Shown here one piece after another: positions 23,913 through 37,202 of a stretch of DNA of 64,000 bases. The position numbers were made by a program, and so were the translations under genes. This DNA comes from Balaenoptera acutorostrata (Eukaryota > Chordata > Mammalia > Artiodactyla > Balaenopteridae): contig NC_080081.1 in assembly GCF_949987535.1 (NCBI RefSeq), positions 36,682,428-36,746,427 of the forward strand, in the 5' to 3' direction. The notes under the pieces are model-generated. The model saw only the letters and a list, made by a program, of their open reading frames with translations, was not told the DNA's origin and did no database searches. The stretch's first letter is position 1. Each line of letters opens with the position of its first letter.

Positions 23913-24753
23913 GTACCTTTCTGTGATACAATCTTCATGGCTATTATTAAATAAGCAAGAATGTTTTTACTAAGAATAGATAATGTATTTCTACTTTTGT
24001 ATTCTATGAATGTATTTTAAGTACCATGTGTGCTGTAATATTTCTTTTCCTGGGTTCCTATCATACTTCTCAGTAATGAAATAATAGCAAAATAAGTGTA
24101 TCAAGTAAGTTTCAGCAATATTCAATCAGGCTAATATCATTGTACTCTTTTTTCCTATAAAGTTTTGTCTATCCAGATAACACATTAGCTATAGTATAGG
24201 CACTGATTAAGAAAGCTAGTGTTATGACAATATGTGTTTAAATTATTCCATTTATTTAGTGTTCTAAACTGTGAATACAGAACACAAGAAGTAGGCATGA
24301 TTTACCTACTGGGAAAATCAATAGCAAAATCAATTGCTGAACAAAAAGTAAGATAATCGATTTTCTTCTGATTTTGCTCATTTTCAAGAAAAATTGAAGA
24401 TAAATATATCTTATTTTCAAAATAGGCATTCCTCAATATTTATTAAAACAATGTATTAGATGATTTAATTATTTACACAAAAATAGTTTTAATCTAACAT
24501 TCTAGAAATAAAGAGGTTAGAAAATTATCATTTTAATTGCATCTAGTATATAGCCTATTAGAATATGGGATTTAGGTATACGTAATTAGTTATAATGTCC
24601 CTTTAACAAAAATTTCCATGTGAAGTAATATATTTTTAACACATTTGAGGCTCATGCTGTGATTGAAAATTTATTTGTAAAGGACTTTTCCTTTCCTTCA
24701 TTTGGTCATACAGACTGTAATACTAAATCATGTTTTCCCCATTGTGCTTTTAG
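23913..24753. other. Intron preceding the exon at 24754
   Basis: A/T-rich unassigned sequence ending in the polypyrimidine tract (TTTTCCCCATTGTGCTTTTAG) that serves the acceptor. I see no interspersed repeat in the last 300 bases before the exon. Confidence 0.5.
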
Positions 24754-24966
24754 GTTGTATTCAGTTGGAGGTCGTGATGGAAGTTCCTGTTTGAGTTCAA
24801 TGGAATATTATGATCCTCACACAAATAAGTGGAACATGTGTGCTCCAATGTGTAAACGAAGAGGGGGTGTTGGTGTTGCCACATGTGATGGTTTTCTTTA
24901 TGCAGTAGGAGGTCATGATGCTCCAGCTTCAAACCACTGTTCTCGGCTGCTAGATTACGTAGAAAG
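24754..24966 (+). CDS. KLHL1: KLHL1 internal coding exon (kelch repeat 4 and start of repeat 5); probable exon 9
   Basis: This 213-bp exon has one base completing Lys, 70 codons and two bases of Arg. The protein runs from [20 protein letters not shown] through [20 protein letters not shown] to [11 protein letters not shown] and LLDYVE. It holds all of kelch repeat 4 (LYSVGG, Tyr-Tyr-Asp-Pro, Trp of [14 protein letters not shown]) and the start of repeat 5, which carries an extended loop ([18 protein letters not shown]) compared with repeat 4, as is usual in the KLHL1/4/5 group. The acceptor is TTTTAG before 24754 and the donor is AG|GTAAGA at 24967. The phases join exactly to the exons at 1035-1197 and 34103-34274. 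The upstream intron is 23,556 bp. Confidence 0.96.
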
Positions 24967-27784
24967 GTAAGACCCCAAGGCACAGTTATAGTGAAAGAAA
25001 GAATGCAAATTACATTGATACCTAATGCAAGTGAATATAAAATCTGCATAATTTAGGAAAGTAAATTCAACTCCTATAGCTGGTTTATTAGTCTCTCTCT
25101 TTCTCTCGCTCATGCGCGTGCCCACTTGCACGTGCACACACATACCCACGCCACTTTATGTCTTACCTTATTTTTTCTTTCCTCATCCTCCCTCTCTCCT
25201 TCCTTCTTTCTTTTTTTCCATTCTTTTCAACTAATAATTTTAAAAACCCTACAATTTATTTTCACATAATTCTAGTTATCTTTAAACTTCTCATTAATAT
25301 GTTTTAAAAGGTCTATTAAAATACAGTTTTAAATAATTTTTAAAATGCATGAATGTTTGTTAATTCTTTTTTTAAAAAATTTGACATTTTATTTATCTGT
25401 TCTATTCATCCTGTCTTGTTTGTTCTACTACTCTTTTCAAATTCGTAAAGGTGAATTATGAACTTTGTTTTATGCCATACCTTTCTTAATGTAAGACAGG
25501 CTTATTAGAACTATATTGCCTATTATCCTGGTGTATAGAAGAAGTATAGATCCTCTTTTAATTCCTTCTTAAAAATGGCAGGTGCACAGAGGCTGGAGTG
25601 AAAATTTACCTTGGCTTCAGTCTTACTCCAACTATCCACACACTTCCTGGCATGGTTATGGATGAATTCTCTTTAGTGGATGTGGATCTCTTATCATTTT
25701 TGTGTCATGTGAAGTAAGGATTAGAGAGTTAGAGAAACTTACAGTGATATTTTCTATTACATAAGGAAACATGCTGATACGTGAGGAAGTGAGATTAGGA
25801 AATATTGAGGATAATTTTTTTTTTTATCACCTGGGATAGGATAAGTAATTCTACCTTAATGAATAACTTCAAAAGTTTTAATGACTTAATACTATAATTC
25901 TCTTTTTTTTCATGCTATGTGTCCATGTGATATTGTTACTCTAGTACCCAGAATGACATATAAGCTAAAATATGGGCACCACTGGTCTCCATGTCAGAAG
26001 GGAAAAGCCAGAGAATAGTACTACATTGTTTATGCATTCTTAAAGATTCAACCTTCAAGTAATATAATTCTCCTTTGTTGATACTTTGATGACAACTCAG
26101 TCACATGGTCACAGAAAACTTCAGGGTGTGGGAAGACAGTATCTGACCTTGTACCTGGGAGAGGAACAGATGTCTGGAGGATCACACTGATGACCACAGC
26201 AATTTTCCTCTTAATATTAAGAAATCAGATCCTTTATATCCATGCTTGATAGTGGAATAGTCAGTGGAAGAAAGGGGTTCTCTCTCATTTATGATACTTT
26301 ATTCTTAGGATACGTGAACATTTTTACTGAGAATAAGGCCATTGGCAAGAGATAGCTTTTAGTGAACAGGCTCTGTTCAAACTTAAGCCACTTCTTGGAT
26401 AAAATACAGAAATGTTTAACGATATCGCTACTCTGTGAAATGGACTGTAGATTTATGGCTATATATACATAGAGGATGGCATTAAGCTCACCACAGTTGC
26501 ACTTCAATGTTCTCTTGTCCAGTGAAATTAGGAACTACAGGTGCTACAGTGAGGATAGTGGTCAGAGTCCAAATTAATAAATGTATGCTTTTATAAACAC
26601 AAACATGCAAACATTTATTTAAAAAATACTGCTAATAGAATGACAGATTATTCACATTTTCCTTTGCTATATTCTTGGGAAAAAATGACAAAGAAAATGA
26701 ATATGATGAGGCTGCTACTTTTATGGCAAATATATAAATGCCACTAATAAAATGATATTTCATACACATTATTTTCTAAGTTCACTCTCTAATGCATTAA
26801 AATGTTGTTTGTGAACAGAGGCATAAAGAATTCAGTCTAGGAATACATTTATGGTGCAAAATTGTATTTAATAAAGCATAACTATTTCAAGTTATAGGAG
26901 TGCAGTGGGGATGAACAGCTTAAGTAATGCAGAAGCACAGCATCATTATGATTCTTATCCAAGCTCATACCATGTGTCAGATTAACAGCATTTTTTACAA
27001 TTTCTATAAGATATATTCTATATTGATGATTCTACATAATGGTACCCCTGTAGAATTACTTTGCACGTGTAATATAAGGAATGTTTCTTAGTATATAATC
27101 ATAGGCAAACAAATCATTAGGAATAGCAGGTAGTGTACAATGTTATGTTTTACAGATAGATAAATAAGTAGATAGGCAAATGTTCTATGACAATGATTTC
27201 TTATAGAAGTGTAAAGGTATTATAAAGTAGCAAAGTACAGTTATATAGCACCTAGCAAAAATTGTAAAGTCAGGCTTTCTTAAATGCAAGGAACATCGGT
27301 ACTTCAAATCAGAACAGATAAGAAAGCAGGGACTGAGTAAGAGCATGAAGTTTAGAATAGTTGCTGGAACAGTAAAAACTAATTTTGTAGCTAAGCTTCA
27401 CTCTAGTGAGAGCATCTTAGTGGACAAAAGCAGTGTGCAAAAATGCAGTAAGTTCTAGCAGAATTTAGACCCAGAAGGTGCAATTCATCAGAAAAAGCAC
27501 ATTCATCTATCTATTCACTTATTCAATAAATATTGTTTTGTGTATGCTTTCACTGTACTAAATAGAGCTTAAAATGTATTAGAAAAAAAGAGATAAAGAA
27601 ATGAATAATTAGAGCTTTGAGATCACAAAGCTGGAAATCAGGCAATGGATCAGAAAATATGCTCAAAGTCATCAGTACCACTGCTGGCTAATAAGAGATC
27701 AGGACCACCTGTGCCCTTGAATCTACATCCCAGTAATGAGATCTGATAGGAAAGGGTGTCAAGATTAAAGGAACCTGCTAAACC
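24967..27784. other. Intron, no confident feature
   Basis: First part of the 9.1 kb intron. It has a short CT/CA-rich low-complexity stretch at about 25090-25210. The rest is A/T-rich and unassigned, and may include old repeats near 25980-26540 that I cannot classify. Confidence 0.45.
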
Positions 27785-28055
27785 TGCCTTTGTAATATCC
27801 ACTCTTGCTTCCTCCAATCTTTTCCCCTAGAGTAGCCAGAGGAAAATTCTCATAATGCAGATTTGACCTGAAAGTGCAATGGAGTTTTCCTTTGTACGAA
27901 TTATCAACACAATGAAAAAAAATTATTTGTTTTACATCAATTTTTCCACTAAACTAGATTCTATGTGCTGGCCAAGATTATCTTGTCTATGCCTATACTC
28001 CTCCACTTGGCTCAATTCCTGGCACTGAGTAAGCACTTAACAAGCATTTATTAAA
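27785..28055 (+). mobile_element. L2 LINE 3' fragment
   Basis: TAGAGTAGCCAGAGGAAAAT, then ATAATGCAGATTTGACCTGA, and a tail reading CCTGGCACTGAGTAAGCACT-TTATTAAATCAG match the order of the L2 3' terminal region in plus orientation. Confidence 0.7.
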
Positions 28056-28114
28056 TCAGTCAGACACCAAGAAAAAGAGGCCTCAAATTTCTCACAAGGA
28101 AAGCATTATGAGGT

Positions 28115-28312
28115 ATACTGTAAATAGGTAGGTAGGTAGATAGATAAATAGATGGATAGATAGATAGAGATTTTTAAGAGGGATGGATAGAGGGATGGAT
28201 GAATGTTTAGATGGATTGAAGGAAAGATAGACAGGTTTTAAAAGGGATAAATGGAGAGATGGATGGATGAATGTTTGGAGGGACTCTTGGAAAGGTATGT
28301 AGATAGATACTG
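28115..28312. repeat. GATA/GATG-type tetranucleotide microsatellite (impure)
   Basis: Runs of TAGG, TAGA, GATA and GGAT units, interrupted and compound, span about 200 bases. Probably length-polymorphic. Confidence 0.85.
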
Positions 28313-28665
28313 ATTTATTACTTCTCTATTTTCATGTGAACACCCATTTCCATCATCACTGGCTGAGGATTCATGATTTACATATATTTTAGGCATATCT
28401 TCAATAGACAGAAAATTTTTGATTTAGACAAAAATATTAAGTAATTATTCATATATTTGTTGAAAATTATATCATTATATCTTATCAACCAAACACTATT
28501 AACAACAATCACAATTTTGATATATAATTTATAATAAATATACAACTTTTGTTCAAGGTCTACCAAAATCTACTTCAGTCATAACAGAAAAAGTCATCTA
28601 AAATAACAGTATTTAACTTATTACTGTCAGGATATGACTATTTTTATCATCTTTAGATCTTTGTT
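28313..28665. other. Intron, A/T-rich, no identifiable feature
   Basis: Nothing recognisable. It ends at the left TSD of the SINE at 28682. Confidence 0.5.
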
Positions 28666-28681
28666 AAAAATGAAATAATTT

Positions 28682-28944
28682 GGGCTTCCCTGGTGGCGCA
28701 GTGGTTGAGAATCCGCCTGCCAATGCAGGGGACACGGGTTCGAGCCCTGGTCTGGGAGGATCCCACATGCCACGGAGCAACTAGGCCCGTGAGCCACAAT
28801 TACTGAGCCTGCGCATCTGGAGCCTGTGCTCCGCAACAAGAGAGGCCATGATAGTGAGAGGCCCGCGCACCGCGATGAAGAGTGGCCCCCGCTTGCCACA
28901 ACTAGAGAAAGCCCTCGCACAGAAACGAAGACCCAACACAGCCA

Positions 28945-28987
<43 letters not shown>

Positions 28988-29013
28988 ATATTAAAAATTG
29001 GACGCTTTTAAAA
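28682..29013 (+). mobile_element. CHR-type SINE, plus strand
   Basis: Starts GGGCTTCCCTGGTGGCGCAG, with B box GGTTCGAGCCCTGG, and ends in a long TAAA-repeat tail at about 28945-28990. It is bounded by a perfect 16-bp TSD, AAAAATGAAATAATTT, at 28666-28681 and 29014-29029. No internal ~24-bp duplication. Confidence 0.95.
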
Positions 29014-29944
29014 AAAAATGAAATAATTTAAGATATGCTGTCTGACATACAGGGATAATTACATTATCTACTTAAATAATTCTTTTCAGATTACCATAAA
29101 CATTAATATATAGAGCAAGTATGGAATTTTGGATTCTTTCATTTCTCTTAATTTCTCATTTCATCCTTCTGGTTTAGACATAATCCAAGAATTTCTGAAC
29201 ACTGAAGAGAGATGATAAAAGAGAGACTTACATTTATTTAAATTATGGATGCTATCCTAGGCCTTAAGTAGCACATTAATATATTAATTCACATTTTTTG
29301 ATATGTGAGATCCTAAATTTTCTACAAAAATGTAATTGCTTGAATTGTTTAAAGTTAAAATGTTAGATAGGCACTTTTGTACTTTATAATAAATATTTCT
29401 TTTTATTCTTAAGATCTTACTGTTGGAACCAGCCAAATGAGTGCAGCATGAAAATATTTTTTTTTTGCCTTTGTTTTTCTATTATTGTGCATGCATAATC
29501 TTTGCTACTTCTTTGATAACAAATTATGTTCAAATTTCTGGTAGAAATATATGTAACAGATGGAGATCCTATGACAGTCTACATATATAAAGCCCTTGTT
29601 TTATAAGTAGATGCAATAATTATTAACCTATACCATAGCCATACTAATTTATATTTGTGATTAATATTTGCCTTAGTAGCTTATGAGGCAAGTGTTATCT
29701 TTGAAGTTGTCAGCTGGACACAGGGAGTCACAGAGTAATCTGTTGTTCTGGGATATTCTGCCTGGAATGCTGACATCATGGTAATTTATCTGCAAGCTTT
29801 GGAGGAAGGCGAACAATTCTGTGGAAGGTAGATGTACATGAAAAGATGAAACATGTGATGTCTTATATAGATGGAAGGTTATCAACGCTGGTATCAAACT
29901 CTGAAATTCATTTTCACGTTGAGAAAGGTATTTAAAAATACATA

Positions 29945-30221
29945 GGGCTTCCCTGGTGGCGCAGTGGTTAAGAATCCGCCTGCCAATGCAGGTCACACGG
30001 GTTCGAGCCCTGGTCCGGGAAGATCCCACTAAGCCCTTGTGCCACAACTACTGAGCCTGCACGCCTACAGCCCGTGCTCCGCAACAGGAGAAGCCACCGT
30101 AATGAGAAGCCCACGCACAGCAATGAAGAGTAGCCCCCACTCACCACAACTAGAGAAAGCCCGCGTGCAGCAATGAAGACCCAGTGCAGCCAAAAATAAA
30201 TAAAATAAAATAAATAAAAAA
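29945..30221 (+). mobile_element. CHR-type SINE, more diverged, plus strand
   Basis: GGGCTTCCCTGGTGGCGCAG head with A-rich tail, flanked by a perfect 15-bp TSD, ATTTAAAAATACATA, at 29930-29944 and 30222-30236. It lacks part of the body present in the 28682 copy (the segment after GAAGATCCCACTAAGCCC is shortened) and has more substitutions, suggesting a different subfamily or an older copy. Confidence 0.94.
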
Positions 30222-30236
30222 ATTTAAAAATACATA

Positions 30237-33200
30237 ATTTGGGCTCACAGCACTAGTAAATTTTTCTATTATAGAGTAGAGAAAATAATTACATAAAGAA
30301 TCTATTTCTCCTTAGTTTTGAACTGTTAAAAATATTTATTTTAAAAGTGAGTTTTTACTAGCATTAAGATCTTCTGTGTATGCTCCATGTTCTGTTGATT
30401 GACAATAGCTTAAATAATTTTTAAAACTTTAATGAGAAAGCTACACCTGAGAGGAGTCGGAGTTGCTTAGCGGGTCCTTGCTTTCTCCGGTTCTGTCACC
30501 AGCTCATCTCTCCTCCCCTCAATCTGGAAGAGTAAATGTAATGGAATATGACATAGTCAAAATAGAGTTTTCATACACCTTCATAGAAAAGTTGAAATCA
30601 AATTAACTTTAAAAAATACGTTTGTATAAAAATAAGCAAAAAGTGTTGAAAAGGGGAGGAGAAATCTAGTTATATTGCTCATTAAACATAAGATAAATTT
30701 TTATCTTCTAATTGTGGAAATAACTATGCTTGAAAAAGTAATAGTACCTCAAAAATTTCAAGGGGGATCTTCAATGAGAAACTAACTTTTGTTCTGTGAT
30801 TGTCATATGCCTTCGGCAAGTTTTCATTTTACAGCCAATTTTAGCCACTATATACGGATGCATCTCTTTCCTGAGGGCTGTAAACTTTAATAGAGTCCCT
30901 GATGCAGAGCTCACATTCTGACCATGAAGGCCAAGGTGAGACGTAGGAAAGGCAGACAGCCTAAATGCAAAAAGACAGCAGCAGCCCCCCACCCGCTTTT
31001 TCTTTTCTTTCTTTCTTTTTATAAACAGGCAAACCGAGGCAAAAAAGAATGCTTAGAACAAAATTTTGTCAAAAACGTGAACAGACAATGATAGTGTTCA
31101 CTATTAGTAATTGTTTGGAAAGAGCTTATACATCTGTGGATCTTTCCCTAAGCTAAAATATGCTGTTTAATTCATTTGGGGGGTAACAATTATGTGTGTC
31201 CCCAGGCTGAGAGGTAAATCCACGGAGTTCTAAATACAGAAAAATCAATTTAGATTCATTAATGTGAGAACAAGGATAACAATTACTGGGTAATTTTGAA
31301 TTAGTGTGATTACTGCATAAATATCTGGAAGAGAAACAGAGAGAGAGAGAGTGTGTGAGTGTGTGTGTAGGAGGGGGTAGGGTTTGGACTCAGTTTTTCT
31401 TTTGGTTTGGTTTGATTTTCTAGCAATATATATAAGTTTAAATATCATCACCATTTCCAGATATAAATTAAAAGATTGCTATTAAACACATAAAATATGT
31501 TACCTACCAATTAAAACAGGTGTATTTAATTCAAAGATTTGTATCTTCTAGGAGAATGCACTAAATTTTTTTAACTTTTCTTCAGGAATTTTGTAAAATG
31601 TGAAAAGAATGATATCTATTTCGAAGTGTAGGATATTATTTCTAAATGTGTACCTAGATATAGGACATACTAGTGTTTTCTTAATTTTCCCTGAAGTATG
31701 AGTATATGAGAATATCTTCATTATATAAGCTTCACTTAAAGTTTCAGAAACCTTCAGAAATGCATTTATTATTCCTTAGTGCTCTTAGTGTTAGCTTTTT
31801 TCTCGGTTCTTCTGCCTTTTTGCAAAGTGATAAAGTCTGTAATGTAGACAGTAGTTGAAAAAAATCCTATAAAGCTGAATAATAATTACATGGGGACTAA
31901 AATAGGACTTCAGGAAAAGCTATTTAAGTGAAGTGATTGTGATAAAAGGCAGACTGGCTTCTATTGGAAAATGAATAAAATATAAAGAACGTTCACATTT
32001 CACTGAAATTAGGAGTATTATACATTCTTCCTTTTAAAGTTATTTTTTTGACAAAAATTTCCTGGCAGAAAAGTAAACAATTCCCCGTATTCATTACTCA
32101 GATTCAACAACCATCACCAAATTGCTTCATCCATTCACCTTTACAGTATTTTTTTCCCTGAAGTATTTTAAAGTAATTCTTTACTTTAGCTCAAAACCTT
32201 TATGAATTCATCCCAGAAACAAACAATGGAAAATGATCAGAACTTTACATTTTTAGCATAATCACAATGTCATTATCATAACTAATAAAAATTTAAATAA
32301 TCTCTTATTATAATCTGATACCCAGAATTAAAATTTCCAAAATGTCTTAAACATCTTTTAATAGTTGGTCTATAAATTGGGATCCAAGTAAGTTTCACTC
32401 ACTTTATTTTGTTATATTTTAAAGTCACATTTAATTTAGAACAGCTACTTCTTCTTAGTAATTCATTTTATTACTGGGCTTTTCTTCCCTGAAAAATTCA
32501 GTCAGATATCTTATAAAATGTTCCACTTTGTGGATTGTACAATTTGATTCCTTGTGGTGTCTTTTCTTTTCTCATCTTTCCTTTTTTTTTGTCCTCTGTT
32601 TTTATGTTTATATATTTCAAAATATTCATGGTAGAAGTTTAAATATCTTAAAGAAGATTTGATAGCATAGATTGCATATTTGCATTTGTGTCTATGTGTG
32701 CCTGTGTCTATTTGTGATGTTTTACACTTATTAACTACAGCATATAAAATTACTTTTTTATTTGCCTGACAGCCTGTACTTTAAGGTGGTCCTGATTTTC
32801 AGGCATTCAACCAATCTCTCATTTCACGTATATCATCTTGGCTGTCACAACTCCTCCAGACATGGTGTGTAAATGCATGTAATGTCCTGGGAGAAATATT
32901 CTCTGCAAAATATAAATTCCAGATCCTTGGGGTCCTTCCAGTCATTTCTCTTGTAACAACCTTTTTTATTTTCAATAAACTGTAGGTGGGCTTTTTGGCT
33001 TGTTGTGTTTGTTTCTTTTTCTCGTTAAAATTTCATAACAAGATTGGAGTAGAAAAACAAACTAGGAATAAATTTGCTGTCATCCAGTCTTCTTTTATAT
33101 TTGCTCTACTGGGTTCTTACTAGATGTTTTCGTACCTGAACCTGCAGTTGTAGGTTAAAGGCAAAGAGGTGGCTTAATCATTCCTTCTTAGCTGAAGTAA

Positions 33201-34102
33201 AGCACACTCACCAAGGAATTCTTTGGTGTCTTACCACCCAACACATAAAATATCTGTATGTAATATATGGTAATCAGACTCTCTGGAAATTTAATTATTT
33301 TTGGTTAAAATTCAATAATAATACTTGGACCCTCTGCTTCAATCTCTTGATTTACCAATCTCTCCCTTCCAGTGAATCCTGATTAATTGTCACAGATATT
33401 AAGCTATTAAGATACCTCTGTTCATGTTGTACTTATTTCCTCAAGTTTCAATGGTTCCCTATTTTCCTATTGAGTAAGCACAAAATACTTTCTTACTCTG
33501 GGAATCAAGCAATCCATGAGCTGATCAAAAACCACCTTTTTAAGCACTGCTTCTTCTTATACCCTTGAACCTGGCTACACTACACACCTACTTTCCACAA
33601 AGCTGGCCATGCATTTTTATTAACACTTGTGTTCCTTTGTAAAAATATCTCTTTCTTTCTAGCAAATTTAGGATAGATTTTCAGACCTGATTTAAAGGAG
33701 ACTTCCAATGTGAAGTATTTCATAGTTCTCCCAGATTTTTAACCCTTACTTCTGTTTCATGACCATAACACTTTCTTGTACCTGTTTTAAAGAACCTCAT
33801 TCTACTGTGGAACAATAGTTATTTACATATCTGACTTCCTTGTGGAAAGAAATCATGATATTCATTTTTGTAAGATGACTCTGCATCCATCCAATTAAGA
33901 GTCTAGGTATGTTTTAAAAATACCTTAAACTATAGAAAGCCAGACATTGTGGATATTGGTTCCTGAAAACCTGCTTAAATATTGAGTTTTTAGAAAAAAA
34001 GTTAAGTTTTCTTTTTCATGGCTTGTTTTGAAAGGGCATCATTAATATAGTAAAAGTTCAATGTGACTAGAATATGTTATGTCCTTTATCCTTACATTTT
34101 AG
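30237..34102. other. Intron, mostly unassigned
   Basis: A/T-rich sequence with a short GA/GT repeat at about 31330-31370. I see no exon or RNA gene. The last part contains the TTACATTTTAG acceptor of the exon at 34103. Confidence 0.45.
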
Positions 34103-34274
34103 ATATGATCCCAAAACAGACACATGGACCATGGTGGCTCCGTTGAGTATGCCCAGAGATGCTGTTGGTGTCTGTCTCCTTGGTGACAGACTATATGCTG
34201 TTGGTGGCTATGATGGGCAGACATACCTCAACACTATGGAATCCTATGATCCACAAACTAATGAATGGACCCAG
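34103..34274 (+). CDS. KLHL1: KLHL1 internal coding exon (kelch repeat 5 end and repeat 6 start); probable exon 10
   Basis: This 172-bp exon has one base completing Arg followed by 57 codons ending on a complete Gln codon (phase 0). The protein reads [20 protein letters not shown], then [18 protein letters not shown] and [18 protein letters not shown]. This closes kelch repeat 5 (Trp of DTWTM, GVCLLGD) and supplies most of repeat 6 ([16 protein letters not shown], Trp of NEWTQ). The acceptor is CATTTTAG at 34102 and the donor is CAG|GTAAGA at 34275. The flanking introns are 9,136 bp and 11,234 bp. The reading frame is open throughout. Confidence 0.96.
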
Positions 34275-36129
34275 GTAAGATTGTTGCCAGCATAAGTTAC
34301 TTCACATATAAGAATTTATTTCACTTACTTCCTTTGGAGGAGAGGGGTACATACAGCAATGTATCTAGTCAAATTACTCTGAACTCAAAATGATTGATTT
34401 TGTCCATTTTCATGTTCATTTTGTAAAAAGTTTATTAAATCATATGTTTTTGTGTACTTTTCTCTTGTGTATTCTATACTTCAATAAAACTTATATTAGA
34501 AAGTTACATTCATGCTTCAGGGAGATTTCCACTTTATTATAAGTCATAACAAGAGACAGGAACTGAATTTTAATTAGCTGAAGCAAAAAATAAAAGTGGA
34601 ATATATTGGTTCACAAAAACTCATCTTTAAAATATTTGGCTTTAGAGATAACAAAAATAAGAGAATGGAAACCTGCAGAAATCAAATTTCTGCCTCCTGT
34701 TTTTGCTTAACTATCTTTGTTAGGTTGATTGCTACTCACTGCAGAGAGAATTTTCCATGGGGTGGTGCTGCTGGAAACTCCAAGTGGGAATCCTCACAGC
34801 CATAATCAGAAAATAAAAGAATTCATTGTTCAAAAGAAACCCCAAAACAAACAGCAAAGAGCTCTGAATCGTCTGTTGTATGAAGCACTCATTCCTGGAC
34901 AAACACTTTGGCCAAGAAGGAGTGAAATAATTGGCTGATCTTAGGTTAGCCTTTGAACATACACTGTAGTTAGAGATTCAGGATCATTCTCAGAGAAGCT
35001 CCCAATCTGGTCTAAGATCTGGAGTATTTGTGTTGGGGTGTGTGTGAGTGCTGGGGAAAGATGAAAAGAGGACAACTTAATTATGGTAGAAAATAACTTA
35101 TGCTGTACAGTTACTATAGCCTTGCTTGTAATGAAGGGAATGGGTATATTTTCAGACTTTTGTCCTTATATTCAATTTCTCCCTACTTTCTTTCTTTGCC
35201 AAATCTCCTAATATTTCTTATTTCTCTCCTTTATCAGAAACTTAAAAAGGAGAAACAATTTAAACAAACAAACCAATTTTCCATCAATAGATGCAGTTAA
35301 ATTCCAAAGTCTTACTTAGTTGAAGCAGGATAATAACCTCATCTCCTCTTATTCCTTAGTGTATAGAAGGTTTTATTTTTGGTCATAGAAATTGACTAAA
35401 ATTTGATTGAAGTAAATTTCTTTGAAAAAGTGTTTACTTTTAAAGATACATAACCTCCTTGATTGTGCCAGTTTTGATGATATGTGTTCAACTAAAATAT
35501 TAAATAGGCTGACTTTGAACCAGACTCCTCATGGTCAGACTAAGGTATCTGCCTTATGAACCTTACTCTTCCCCAAGGGAAAATCCTTTGATTCCAATGA
35601 AGATGCATTTGGCTAAGAAGGAAGAAAAAATGTGGAATGGAGGAACAAATAGGAAGAATTTGGAGAACTAGGTCCTGTGATGTTCTGTGTTTTACTTTAA
35701 TTGTGAGAAAGAAGCATTCCTTATCCAGAAAGCAGCAAATATAAAATAAGCTGTAATTATTGCACTGAGATTTTAAAAGATATATTTTAATTCCTTACCT
35801 TCCTGAGTCCCTAGTGTTTACAAAGGGAGCACTGCTATGATTGTTGACTTGCGAAGAAAATGTACCAGTTCAGTGGTATATATTTTAAATGTGCTACTTT
35901 TACAAATGAACATTAAATAAGAGAAGTTTATGGGAATATAAATGATATAATATCTTCATTACATATTTCTAGAAGTGAGCCATTAGGCTTAACATTCCTC
36001 TAAAATTGAAAACAAAATAATGTATGTAGTAGTAATGGGTAAAAGCATCCTAAAGGCCATTTTCCCTCATCTGTATTTTATACACTCTTTTGGATCATAT
36101 AGTGTCTTACAAAGAGCAAAATGGTATTT
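34275..36129. other. Intron, unassigned
   Basis: First part of the 11.2 kb last intron. 34560-34960 has a composition and small open frames suggesting an ancient repeat, but I cannot name it. I found no exon signals. Confidence 0.45.
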
Positions 36130-36144
36130 AAAATGTTTTATAAC
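36130..36144. repeat. Target-site duplication, left copy (plus-strand L1)
   Basis: AAAATGTTTTATAAC is repeated exactly at 41596-41610, bounding the L1 in the last intron. Confidence 0.93.
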
Positions 36145-36200
36145 GCTCATCCACCAGAGGGCAGACAGAAGGAGCAAGAAGAAATACAATCCTGCAGCCT

Positions 36201-37144
36201 GTGGAACAAAAAAAAAACATTCACAGAAACATAGAAAAGATGAAAAGGCAGAGGGCTATGTACCAGATGAAGGAACAAGATAAAACCACAGAAAAACAAC
36301 TAAATGAAGTGGAGATAGGCAACCTTCGAGAAAAAGAATTCAGAATAATGATAGTGAAGATGATCCAGGACCTCGGAAAAACAATGGAGGCAAAGATTGA
36401 GAAGATGCAAGAAATGTTTAACAAAGACCTAGAAGAATTAAAGAACAAACAAACAGAGATGAACAATACAATAACTGAAATGAAAACTACACTAGAAGGA
36501 ATCAATAGCAGAATAACTGAGGCAGAAGAACATATAAGTGACCTGGAAGACAGAATGGTGGAATTCACTGCTGCAGAACAGAATGAAGAAAAAAGAATGA
36601 AAATAACTGAAGACAGCCTAAGAAACCTCTGGGACACATTAAATGAAGCAACATTCTCATTATAGGGGTCCCAGAAGAAGAAGAGAGAGAGAAAGGACCT
36701 GAGAAAATATTTGAAGAGATTATAGTCGAAAATTTCCCTAACATGGGAAAGGAAATAGCCAGCCAAGTCCAGGAAGGACAGTGAGTCCCAGGCAGGATAA
36801 ACCCAAACAGAAACATGCTGAGACACATAGTAATCAAATTGGCAAAAATTAAAGACAAAGAAAAATTATTGAAAGCAGCAAGGGAAAAATGACAAATAAC
36901 ATACAAGGGAACTCCCATAAGGTTAACAGCTGATTTCTCAGCAGAAACTCTACAAACCAGAAGGGAGTGGCATGATATACTTAAAGTGATGAAAGGGAAG
37001 AACCTACAACGAAGATTACTCTACCCAGCAAGGATCTCATTCAGATTCGATGGAGAAATCAAAAGCTTTACAGACAAGCAAAAGCTGAGAGAGTTCAGCA
37101 CCACCAAACCAGCTTTACAACAAATGCTAAAGGAACTTCTCTAA
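36201..37144 (+). pseudogene. L1 ORF1, inactivated
   Basis: The first 154 residues are open (36201-36665) with the coiled coil TEAEEHISDLEDRMVEFTA. A frameshift then ends the frame just before the RRM, whose GVPEEEE-type sequence continues in another frame near 36665. Further stops are visible near 36781 (AGTGAGT) and 36887 (AAATGACAA). The end TTACAACAAATGCTAAAGGA-ACTTCTCTAA is preserved. Confidence 0.85.
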
Positions 37145-37202
37145 GTGGGAAACACAAGAGAAGAAAAGGATCTATAAAAACAAACCCAAAACAATTCAGA
37201 AA

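Noticed and set aside
28940..28990. Regularly spaced short repeats that could suggest a CRISPR-like array
   Set aside because: These TAAA repeats are the A-rich tail of a SINE in a mammalian genome, with no spacers.
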